Source: Actinomycetota bacterium
GTDB lineage: Bacteria; Actinomycetota; Acidimicrobiia; Acidimicrobiales; BP-101
Assembly (NCBI GenBank): GCA_030838265.1
Contig: JAUTXA010000027.1
Span: forward strand, 1-13,749
Reading direction: 5' to 3'
DNA: 13,749 bases
The notes under the pieces were generated by a model. The model made no database searches. It was not told the DNA's origin and saw only the letters and a list, made by a program, of their open reading frames with translations. The position numbers and the translations under genes are program-made. The first letter of the stretch is position 1, and each line of letters starts with the position of its first letter. Shown piece by piece: positions 1 through 5,385 of the stretch.

Positions 1-158
1 GCACCACCGTGGTCGACGTGGAGCCACGGGAGGGCCTGCGGGGCGGGGTCGATGACGGCCGGGCTGCCGGCGCTGGCCCCCGAGAGCTGCGGCCCGGCGG
101 CCAGAAGAACGGCGGCGAGCAGCAGAAGGGTTGTGCGGCGCGCGCCGAGACGGGTCAT
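1..158 (-). CDS. Secreted protein, N-terminal fragment (cut by the left window edge)
   Basis: The minus strand opens with ATG at 158-156 and stays open for 52 codons to the window edge. The N-terminus is a textbook Sec signal peptide. Its basic n-region is MTRLGARR, followed by a hydrophobic leucine/alanine core at residues 10-21 and a small-residue cleavage region ending ASA at 28-30. The mature part begins GSPAVIDPAPQALPW and has no recognisable domain in the 22 residues visible. It is therefore an exported or cell-surface protein of unknown function. I see no good Shine-Dalgarno sequence, and a strong hairpin (164-195) ends only 5 bases before the start codon. The gene lies 49 bases downstream of the mpaB-like gene on the same strand. 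The fragment is too short for a family call; a secreted hydrolase is possible but not shown. Confidence 0.6.
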   Translation of the reverse strand, partial: MTRLGARRTTLLLLAAVLLAAGPQLSGASAGSPAVIDPAPQALPWLHVDHGG

Positions 159-163
159 CCGCA

Positions 164-195
164 CAGGACTTCTCGTCCCGACGATCGAAGTCCTG
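164..195 (-). terminator. Hairpin between the mpaB-like gene and the secreted-protein gene
   Basis: The outer arms CAGGACTTC (164-172) and GAAGTCCTG (187-195) are perfect 9-bp complements. Inside them TCGT (173-176) pairs with ACGA (181-184) around a 4-base loop, with a 2-base bulge at 185-186. The structure starts 12 bases after the mpaB-like stop codon on the minus strand. No T-run follows it, so it is not a classical intrinsic terminator; U-less hairpins are often proposed as terminators in GC-rich actinobacteria. Alternatively it may act on translation of the secreted-protein gene, whose ATG is 5 bases beyond it. Confidence 0.5.
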
Positions 196-207
196 CTCCC
201 GACTCTC

Positions 208-954
208 TCAGGCGACGCGGCGGAGGGGGCCCGGCAGGCGAGGGAGCACCTGGCGGGCCACGAGGCCGGCGGTCAGCATGGCGGCCTGTCGAGGGCGGTC
301 CCACGACAGGCGGTACTGACGACGCAACGGCGGCGGCAGGAGGCCCACCGTCACCTGGCGGCCGAGCTCGACGAACGGTTCGGCCACCCACGGCAGCTTC
401 GGGTGCAGGATCGACCGAGCGAGCTGCCGCGCCTCATCCGTCACCTCGAGGGTGCCGACCATGGCCCGGACGTAGGCCCTGAACGACGCGAGGTCGGGAG
501 GCTGCAGCTCGATCGGAACTCCCAAGAGCTCGGCGACGAGCATCGACTGCCGGTAGTACTCGTCCTGGTCTTCCGGCGAGAGCCCGCCGAGGAAGCGGCT
601 GTGGATGCGCATGGCGGTGTCGACGAGCGTGCTGTGCACCCAGAGCAAGAGCTGCGGGTCGGTGGCGTGATAGCCGTCGCCCCGCACCCGCTGGTGGACG
701 GCGTCGATGACCGCCGCCGTCTCCCGGGCGTGCTCCTCGGTCCCGAAGACGATCGTGTAGCTGGCGTCGAGGGTGGCCCGCAGGCGGGCGAACGGATCGG
801 ACTCGAAGCCGCTGTGCTCGGCCACCCCTCTGGCCACCATCGGGTGGGCCAGCTGCATGAGCAGCGCCCGTCCACCCCCCAGGATCAGTGTCGCCTCACC
901 GTCAACCCGTCGGATGACTGCGTCAGGCGGGAAGAGCCCAGCCTCGCTGCTCAC
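208..954 (-). CDS. MpaB/DUF2236-family putative oxygenase
   Basis: A 248-residue protein matching the oxygenase MpaB / rubber-oxygenase catalytic domain family (DUF2236) over nearly its whole length. Visible family features are the N-terminal LFPPDAVIRRV (7-17), GGGRALLMQLAHPMVARGVAEHSGF starting at residue 26, DPFARLRAT (53-61), LLWVHSTLVD (103-112) and YYRQSMLVAELLGVP (133-147). His37, His47 and His107 are the usual conserved histidines. Characterised relatives (latex-clearing protein, fungal MpaB) are haem-linked oxygenases, but the substrate of bacterial members like this one is generally unknown. No signal peptide or membrane segment is evident. I chose the GTG at 954 because homologues begin near this point and because the longer GTG at 996 lies inside the 991-1032 palindrome. 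A TACCCT element sits 7 bases upstream, suggesting a leaderless transcript. It is the next gene downstream of fbiC, but the palindrome separates them. Confidence 0.85.
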   Translation of the reverse strand: MSSEAGLFPPDAVIRRVDGEATLILGGGRALLMQLAHPMVARGVAEHSGFESDPFARLRATLDASYTIVFGTEEHARETAAVIDAVHQRVRGDGYHATDPQLLLWVHSTLVDTAMRIHSRFLGGLSPEDQDEYYRQSMLVAELLGVPIELQPPDLASFRAYVRAMVGTLEVTDEARQLARSILHPKLPWVAEPFVELGRQVTVGLLPPPLRRQYRLSWDRPRQAAMLTAGLVARQVLPRLPGPLRRVA

Positions 955-961
955 GCCGTCG

Positions 962-967
962 AGGGTA
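962..967 (-). promoter_or_regulatory. Candidate -10 element for leaderless mpaB-like gene
   Basis: On the minus strand GGTACCCT is followed by exactly 7 bases and then the GTG start at 954. There is no Shine-Dalgarno sequence and no convincing -35. The same arrangement recurs before hxlR, tkt, the FIST gene and tetR in this window, which is the main support. Confidence 0.4.
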
Positions 968-990
968 CCGGGCGTCGACCCTCGTGGCTC

Positions 991-1032
991 TGGCACCAGA
1001 TCTGGCCGCCAGGGCGGCCAGATCTGGTGCCA
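991..1032. repeat. Perfect 20-bp inverted repeat between fbiC and the mpaB-like gene
   Basis: Positions 991-1010 and 1013-1032 are exact reverse complements with only AG between them; the centre of each arm is CCAGATCTGG. As RNA it would form a stem of about 19 bp with a 4-base loop. It begins 12 bases after the fbiC stop codon (1047-1045) and ends just upstream of the -35 region of the mpaB-like gene, both read on the minus strand. Neither side has a T-run in the proper place, so it is at best a U-less terminator. A protein-binding operator or a remnant of a dispersed palindromic repeat is also possible. I found no second copy of the AGATCT core in this window. Confidence 0.8.
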
Positions 1033-1044
1033 AAACCAGGCTGG

Positions 1045-3318
1045 CTAGGCCGGCGTCGGCACGCGGCCGTACAACGTGGTGCGCTGCTCGAGGCGTCGGC
1101 CCAGCGGCTCGACGATGGCCCGGAAGCCGGTCTCGTCCATGGCCTGGCCGTGGGAGGCACCGGCAGCGCGCGAGATGTTCTCGTCGATGAGGGTGCCGCC
1201 GAGGTCGTTGGCGCCGGCCCGCAGGACCTGTTGGGCCCCGTGGGCTCCCATCTTCACCCACGACACCTGCACGTTGGGGACGAGCTCGCGATAGGCGATG
1301 CGGGCTACGGCGTGCATCAGAAGCGCCTCGCGGAAGGTGGGGCCTCGACGGCTCTTGCGCTGGAGGTAGATCGGCGCCGCCATGTGCACGAAGGGAAGCG
1401 GCACGAACTCGGTGAAGCCGCCGGTCTCGCGCTGCAGGTCGCGGGTGCGGGCGATGTGCCGGGCCCAGTGCACGGGCTGCTCGACCGACCCGAACATGAT
1501 GGTGATGTTCGACCGCAGACCCACCGAGTGGGCGGTGCGGTGGGCGTCGAGCCACTCTTGGGTGTCGACCTTGTCGGGGCAGAGGATGGCCCTGATCTCG
1601 TCGTCGAGGATCTCGGCGGCCGTGCCGGGCAGCGTCTTGAGCCCGGCGTCCATAAGCCGGCGCAGATAGGAGTCGAGGGGCTCGTCGAGTCGCTTGGCCC
1701 CCTCGGTCACCTCGAGGGCGGTGAAGCCGTGGATGTGGATGGTCTCCGACGCCGCTCGCACCGCCTTGATGACCTCGAGGTAGTAGTCGCCGTCGAACGA
1801 GGGGTGGATTCCCCCCTGCAGGCAGACCTCGGTCGCCCCCATGGCCTCGGCCTCGGCCACCCGCGACGAGATCTCGTCGAGCCCGAGCAGGTAAGGCGCC
1901 CCCCGCAGGTTCAGCGAGAGCGGACCCTTCGAGAAGGCGCAGAATCGGCACTTGAAGGTGCAGACATTGGTGTAGTTGATGTTGCGGTTGGCCACCCAGG
2001 TCACGGAGTCGCCCACGATCTCCTGCCGCAGCTCGTCGGCCACCTGGGCGACGGCTGCCACCTCAGCGCCGCGCGCCGAGAAGAGCGTGACCATCTGGTC
2101 GACGTCGACCTCGTGGCCCATCAGGACACCCGCGAGCACCTCGCCGACCGCTCCACCAGCGCGCGCCGGCGCGGGCAGGAGTGTCGGGGGCTCGACGTCG
2201 GCCCCGGAGTACCACGGGTCGGCGGGCTCGCGGGCCAGCGATTCGGCATCGCTGTGGTCGAGCACCACGAACCGCATGGCCGGGTCGAGCCAACGCTCGG
2301 CATCGAGGGCGAACTCGGGGTAGATGGTGAGGCGGGGCGCCAGTGCCAAACCGCGCGACTCGGTGATTTGCCGCAGTCGCTCGAGGGCGGGCCACGGGCG
2401 CTCCGGGTTCACGTGGTCAGGGGTCACGGGTGAGACGCCGCCCCAGTCGTCGATGCCGGCATCGAGGAGGCGGCCGAAGTCCTCCGACAGGTTGGGCGGC
2501 GCTTGCAGGTGAATGTCGGCGGGCAGCACCAGGCGGGCGGCGGCTATCGACCAGAGGAACTCATCGGGAGGACACGGCGGAGCGGCGTGCATCGAGGTGC
2601 CGTCTTTGGGCAGGAAGTTCTGGACGATGACCTCTTGCACGTGGCCGTGACGACGGTGAGAGGCGGCGATGGCTTCCAGCGCGTCGAGCCGGTCGGTGCG
2701 CGACTCGCCGATGCCGCAGAGGATGCCGGTGGTGTACGGGATCTGCCCAACGCCGGCGGCCTCGAGGGTCGCCAGTCGCCGGGCCGGCTCCTTGTCGGGA
2801 CAGCCGCGGTGGCAGTCGAGGTCGGGGTTCAGCGACTCGAGCATCATTCCCTGCGACGCCGAGACGGTGCGAAGTCGGCCCAGCTCGTCGGCGGTCATGG
2901 CACCGGGGTTGGCGTGAGGGAGCAGGCCCGTCTCGTCCCGAACCAAGGCGCACATGGCCACCAGGTAGTCGACCGTCGATCCGTACCCCGCGGCGGTCAG
3001 CCACTCGCGGGCGGCTGGGTAGCGGTCCTCGGGGCGCTCGCCCAAGGTGAACAGAGCCTCGGTGCACCCGGCGACCGCGCCGGCGCGGGCGATGGCGAGG
3101 ACCTCGTCAGGCGAGAGGTACGGAGCCTGCACCCGCGCCGGCGGCTGGGCGAAGGTGCAGTAGCCGCACTTGTCGCGGCACAGATGGGTGAGGGGGATGA
3201 AGACCTTCGGTGAGTAGGTGATGCGCGTGCCGAAGGCCTCGTCACGCACCGCGGCGGCAGCCGCCAACAGCTCGTCGAGAGTGAGGGCGAGCAGGTCGGT
3301 GGTCACGGTGGACTCCAT
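1045..3318 (-). CDS. fbiC: FO synthase, fused CofG-CofH (7,8-didemethyl-8-hydroxy-5-deazariboflavin synthase)
   Basis: A cytoplasmic 757-residue fusion of two radical SAM enzymes that builds FO, the deazaflavin chromophore of coenzyme F420, from tyrosine and 5-amino-6-ribitylaminouracil. The N-terminal CofG-like half (about 30-345) carries its CxxxCxxC iron-sulfur motif at C47-C51-C54 in the context PLTHLCRDKCGYCTF. The C-terminal CofH-like half (about 395-750) carries C453-C457-C460 in NINYTNVCTFKCRFCAF. Other family marks are ESLNPDLDCHRGCPDKEPAR starting at residue 161, LQGGIHPSFDGDYY in the second half, and SWVKMGAHGAQQVL near the C-terminus. Both catalytic clusters are intact. The protein is somewhat shorter than mycobacterial FbiC (about 850 aa), with no obvious domain missing. 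ATG 3318 lies 4 bases after the hxlR stop, with GGAG 11 bases upstream inside hxlR, so the two genes are probably co-transcribed and translationally coupled. Confidence 0.96.
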   Translation of the reverse strand: MESTVTTDLLALTLDELLAAAAAVRDEAFGTRITYSPKVFIPLTHLCRDKCGYCTFAQPPARVQAPYLSPDEVLAIARAGAVAGCTEALFTLGERPEDRYPAAREWLTAAGYGSTVDYLVAMCALVRDETGLLPHANPGAMTADELGRLRTVSASQGMMLESLNPDLDCHRGCPDKEPARRLATLEAAGVGQIPYTTGILCGIGESRTDRLDALEAIAASHRRHGHVQEVIVQNFLPKDGTSMHAAPPCPPDEFLWSIAAARLVLPADIHLQAPPNLSEDFGRLLDAGIDDWGGVSPVTPDHVNPERPWPALERLRQITESRGLALAPRLTIYPEFALDAERWLDPAMRFVVLDHSDAESLAREPADPWYSGADVEPPTLLPAPARAGGAVGEVLAGVLMGHEVDVDQMVTLFSARGAEVAAVAQVADELRQEIVGDSVTWVANRNINYTNVCTFKCRFCAFSKGPLSLNLRGAPYLLGLDEISSRVAEAEAMGATEVCLQGGIHPSFDGDYYLEVIKAVRAASETIHIHGFTALEVTEGAKRLDEPLDSYLRRLMDAGLKTLPGTAAEILDDEIRAILCPDKVDTQEWLDAHRTAHSVGLRSNITIMFGSVEQPVHWARHIARTRDLQRETGGFTEFVPLPFVHMAAPIYLQRKSRRGPTFREALLMHAVARIAYRELVPNVQVSWVKMGAHGAQQVLRAGANDLGGTLIDENISRAAGASHGQAMDETGFRAIVEPLGRRLEQRTTLYGRVPTPA

Positions 3319-3322
3319 GGGG

Positions 3323-3781
3323 TTAGGCGCTCCGCTCCGCGCCGGGGCCGGGCCGGCTGGCGATGCCGGCAGGCGTGATGGTCTGGTCGCAGTGCCAGCA
3401 GATGAAGGTCTGGTCGAGGGGGTGGCCGCAGGCCCGGTGGGTCAGGACCGTCGGAGGGCCCCCGTCAGCAGCCAGCCAGTGGTCGCCCCAGCGCATCAGG
3501 GCCACGAGGGCGGGGGAGAGGTCGACGCCCATCGACGTGAGCCGGTACTCGTAGCGGACGGGGTGCTGCTGGTAGGGCTGGCGCTCGAGAACGCCGTGGG
3601 CGACCAGCTTCTGCAGCCGGTCCGTCAAGATGTTGCGGGCGATGCCAAGGTCCCGCTGCAGCTCGTCGAAGCGACGCACACCCCGGAAGGCGTCTCGCAG
3701 GATCAGGAGCGTCCAGCGGTCACCGATGATCTCGAGGGTGCGGGCGATCGAGCAAGCGCTCTCGCCCGGCTGGGAGGCCAC
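3323..3781 (-). CDS. HxlR-family winged-helix regulator with C-terminal Cys/His cluster
   Basis: A 152-residue transcription factor. Residues 10-100 are a typical HxlR winged helix: CSIARTLEIIGDRWTLLILR (10-29), FRGVRRFDELQ (32-42), the recognition-helix region IARNILTDRLQKLV (47-60), and the wing HGVLERQPYQQHPVRYEYRLT (starting at 62). Cys10 is at the position of the conserved N-terminal cysteine that some family members use for redox or electrophile sensing. The C-terminal extension holds C118-G-H120 and C128-WH-C131, a plausible small zinc site. The GTG at 3781 is the only usable start, because an in-frame TAG lies 4 codons upstream. The gene ends 4 bases before fbiC and probably heads a two-gene operon with it. 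HxlR proteins usually act as dimers and often control an adjacent gene. Control of fbiC or of itself is likely but is inference; the ligand is unknown. Confidence 0.9.
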   Translation of the reverse strand: MASQPGESACSIARTLEIIGDRWTLLILRDAFRGVRRFDELQRDLGIARNILTDRLQKLVAHGVLERQPYQQHPVRYEYRLTSMGVDLSPALVALMRWGDHWLAADGGPPTVLTHRACGHPLDQTFICWHCDQTITPAGIASRPGPGAERSA

Positions 3782-3787
3782 GGCGGC

Positions 3788-3816
3788 ACGCTACCCACCT
3801 GAGTTTCAGATCGCAA
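3788..3816 (-). promoter_or_regulatory. Candidate leaderless promoter of hxlR-fbiC
   Basis: On the minus strand TTGCGA (3816-3811, -35) and TAGCGT (3793-3788, -10) are separated by exactly 17 bases. The GTG start of hxlR follows 6 bases after the -10. This would put transcription start at or next to the start codon. It lies in the 52-base gap after the G1 peptidase gene, so hxlR-fbiC can be transcribed independently of the upstream genes. Confidence 0.5.
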
Positions 3817-3833
3817 CCGACCCGGTCACCCCG

Positions 3834-4634
3834 CTAGCTGCAGGTGGCCGACCAGACACAATCGTGGAACGAGGTGGCGCTCAGCGGGTTCGACGGCTCG
3901 ACGACCTTCGTCGAGCCACTCACCAGCTCGATCTTCTCCGACGCGATCAGGGCGGCCGACGCACTGTTGGTCTGGGCGTTGGTGAACGACACGGTGCCGA
4001 GGTTGGGCATGCTTGCGAAGCCGGCGTTGGTGCCGAGGATCAGCGGGGTCTCGGTGATCCACTCGGCCGAACCGTGACCCGAGGCGTAGGGGACCGTCTG
4101 GGTGAAGGTGACGTTGCGGGTGACGCTGGTGAGGGTGATGGTCCACACGTTGCTGCCGGTCGTCCCGACCTCGCGGATGTCGGCGTGGAAGGCGTCACCC
4201 GGGTTGACCGGCATGTTGGTGATCTCGAGGCTGGGGCCGGGGATGATCTCCCACCACGCGCTGTAGGACGGTGTGCCATCGGCGGCCACGTCTTGCTCGG
4301 TCCCGGTCTGGATCAGGGTCTGGTCCTGGGTGAGGCAGTTGGCATCGAGGCAACCGCCGCCGATCCCTATCCATACCGACGAGTACTCGTCGGCGCCACG
4401 GGTGTGCTGGGAGGCCGTGGGGACGACCCAGTCCCCGGCGATCTGGGTGAAGATCTTGCCGCCCTTCTCGATGGTCCCCTGCATGTAGCCGCCCCAGTTC
4501 GAGGACTGGTTGGTGCTCACGCGAGCCAGGGTCTGGCCGTGGGAGGCGAGCCCGGCGGCCCCGCCGGCGGTGGCGCTGCCCATCACGAGGAGGCAGGCGA
4601 CGGCCGGGATGAGGAGGATCCGAAGGAGGCGCAT
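3834..4634 (-). CDS. Secreted G1-family (eqolisin-like) glutamic peptidase
   Basis: A 266-residue exported protein with a Sec signal peptide (MRLLRILLIPAVACLLVMGS, cleavage near residues 24-30) and a peptidase G1/A4-type beta-sandwich domain to the end. Family marks in order are SNWGGY (45-50), DEYSSVWIGIGGG (82-94), LIQTGTEQ (107-114), YSAWWEIIP (124-132) and SAEWITETP (189-197). By comparison with scytalidoglutamic peptidase, Q109 and E191 are the catalytic glutamine-glutamate pair, and both are present. Cys95/Cys100 and Cys259/Cys265 could form disulfides. There is almost no propeptide between the signal peptide and the catalytic domain, unlike fungal members. These enzymes cleave proteins at acid pH outside the cell. 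I chose ATG 4634 because it gives a compact signal peptide; a GTG at 4673 would add 13 residues. It lies 59 bases downstream of pgl and seems functionally unrelated to its neighbours. Confidence 0.88.
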   Translation of the reverse strand: MRLLRILLIPAVACLLVMGSATAGGAAGLASHGQTLARVSTNQSSNWGGYMQGTIEKGGKIFTQIAGDWVVPTASQHTRGADEYSSVWIGIGGGCLDANCLTQDQTLIQTGTEQDVAADGTPSYSAWWEIIPGPSLEITNMPVNPGDAFHADIREVGTTGSNVWTITLTSVTRNVTFTQTVPYASGHGSAEWITETPLILGTNAGFASMPNLGTVSFTNAQTNSASAALIASEKIELVSGSTKVVEPSNPLSATSFHDCVWSATCS

Positions 4635-4647
4635 GGTGCCCGCGCGC

Positions 4648-4680
4648 CTACCCAGAACGGGGCAATCCGACACCTCCTTC
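4648..4680 (-). other. Strong Shine-Dalgarno with a possible 5-codon upstream ORF before the G1 peptidase gene
   Basis: The minus strand reads GAAGGAGGTG at 4680-4671, the best Shine-Dalgarno match in the window. It is about 38 bases from the peptidase ATG at 4634, too far to serve it. It overlaps the alternative GTG at 4673, so it cannot serve that either. Seven bases after GGAGG a TTG opens TTG-CCC-CGT-TCT-GGG-TAG (4665-4648), ending 13 bases before the peptidase ATG. This could be a leader peptide or a chance match. Confidence 0.25.
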
Positions 4681-4693
4681 CGTCGCCCCGGGT

Positions 4694-5362
4694 TCAGGTA
4701 CGCGGCGCGGCGCTGGGGTCGACCAGCCAGACCACGCGGTCGGCGCGCACCCGGGCGGCGGGCACGTCGCGTCCGTCGTAGACGGCCTGCATTGCCTCTT
4801 GCTTCTCGGCCCCCTTCACCGTCACGAGGATGAGTCGCCCTCGTTCGATGCCCGAGAATGTCAGGGTCATGCGGGGGTAGGGGTTGTTGCCGGACGGGTC
4901 CTCGTTGCGCACCACCAGTCTCCCGGGGTCGGCGTCGAGGGCGGGCGAGTCGGGGAACAGCGATGCGGTGTGGCCGTCCTTGCCGAGGCCAAGGTGGATC
5001 ACGTCGAGCCGGCCGACGTCACCGAGCCGCAGCTGGTAGGGATCGGGTCCCTCTTCACAGCGCATCGGGTACATGGCGTTGGCCGCCCCCACCTTCTCGA
5101 GCAGGGCCTCTCGCCCCAAGCGGAAGTTGGACGCCGGATCATCGAGGGCGACGCAGCGCTCGTCGCCCCAGTAGACGTCGACCTGCCACCAGTCGATGGG
5201 CTCGGCGCCCACGGTAGCCAGGCACTCGTAGCAGGCCCGAGCCGTCTCGCCGCCCGACAGGGCGATCGAGAAGCCGTCGTCGGGACGGGCCTGGAACGCC
5301 TCGACGACGCGCTGGGCGAAGGCGCCCGGCACATCGTCGACGATCACTAGCTCTCCGTGCAT
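4694..5362 (-). CDS. pgl: 6-phosphogluconolactonase
   Basis: A 222-residue cytosolic enzyme that hydrolyses 6-phosphoglucono-delta-lactone to 6-phosphogluconate, the second step of the oxidative pentose phosphate pathway. It shows the DevB/NagB-like family signatures in order: the phosphate-binding SGGETARACYECL near residue 37, VDVYWGDERCV near 61, HLGLGKDGHTASLFP near 122 with the catalytic-region DGH, and RMTLTFSGIERGRLILVTVKGAEK near the C-terminus. Length is slightly short but complete for the family. It begins 23 bases after zwf and is the last gene of the tkt-tal-pgi-zwf-pgl cluster. ATG 5362 is the simplest start. A TTG immediately before it (5365) is in frame and lies 7 bases after TAGGCT, so a leaderless TTG start cannot be excluded. 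Confidence 0.93.
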   Translation of the reverse strand: MHGELVIVDDVPGAFAQRVVEAFQARPDDGFSIALSGGETARACYECLATVGAEPIDWWQVDVYWGDERCVALDDPASNFRLGREALLEKVGAANAMYPMRCEEGPDPYQLRLGDVGRLDVIHLGLGKDGHTASLFPDSPALDADPGRLVVRNEDPSGNNPYPRMTLTFSGIERGRLILVTVKGAEKQEAMQAVYDGRDVPAARVRADRVVWLVDPSAAPRT

Positions 5363-5385
5363 CAAGGGCGAGAGCCTAGAGGCGG

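Noticed and set aside
955..996. Longer mpaB-like start at GTG 996
   Set aside because: It lies inside the 991-1032 palindrome and adds 14 residues with no family support. GTG 954 fits the family N-terminus and the upstream TACCCT box.
991..1032. Insertion-sequence end or MITE
   Set aside because: There are no flanking target duplications, no transposase and no second copy in the window, so only the palindrome itself is reported.
52..2433. Very long open frame on the plus strand opposite the mpaB-like gene and fbiC
   Set aside because: Its product is low-complexity and rich in G, H, R, V and E without any domain. It is the mirror of real, domain-bearing genes in GC-rich DNA, where antisense frames lack stops.
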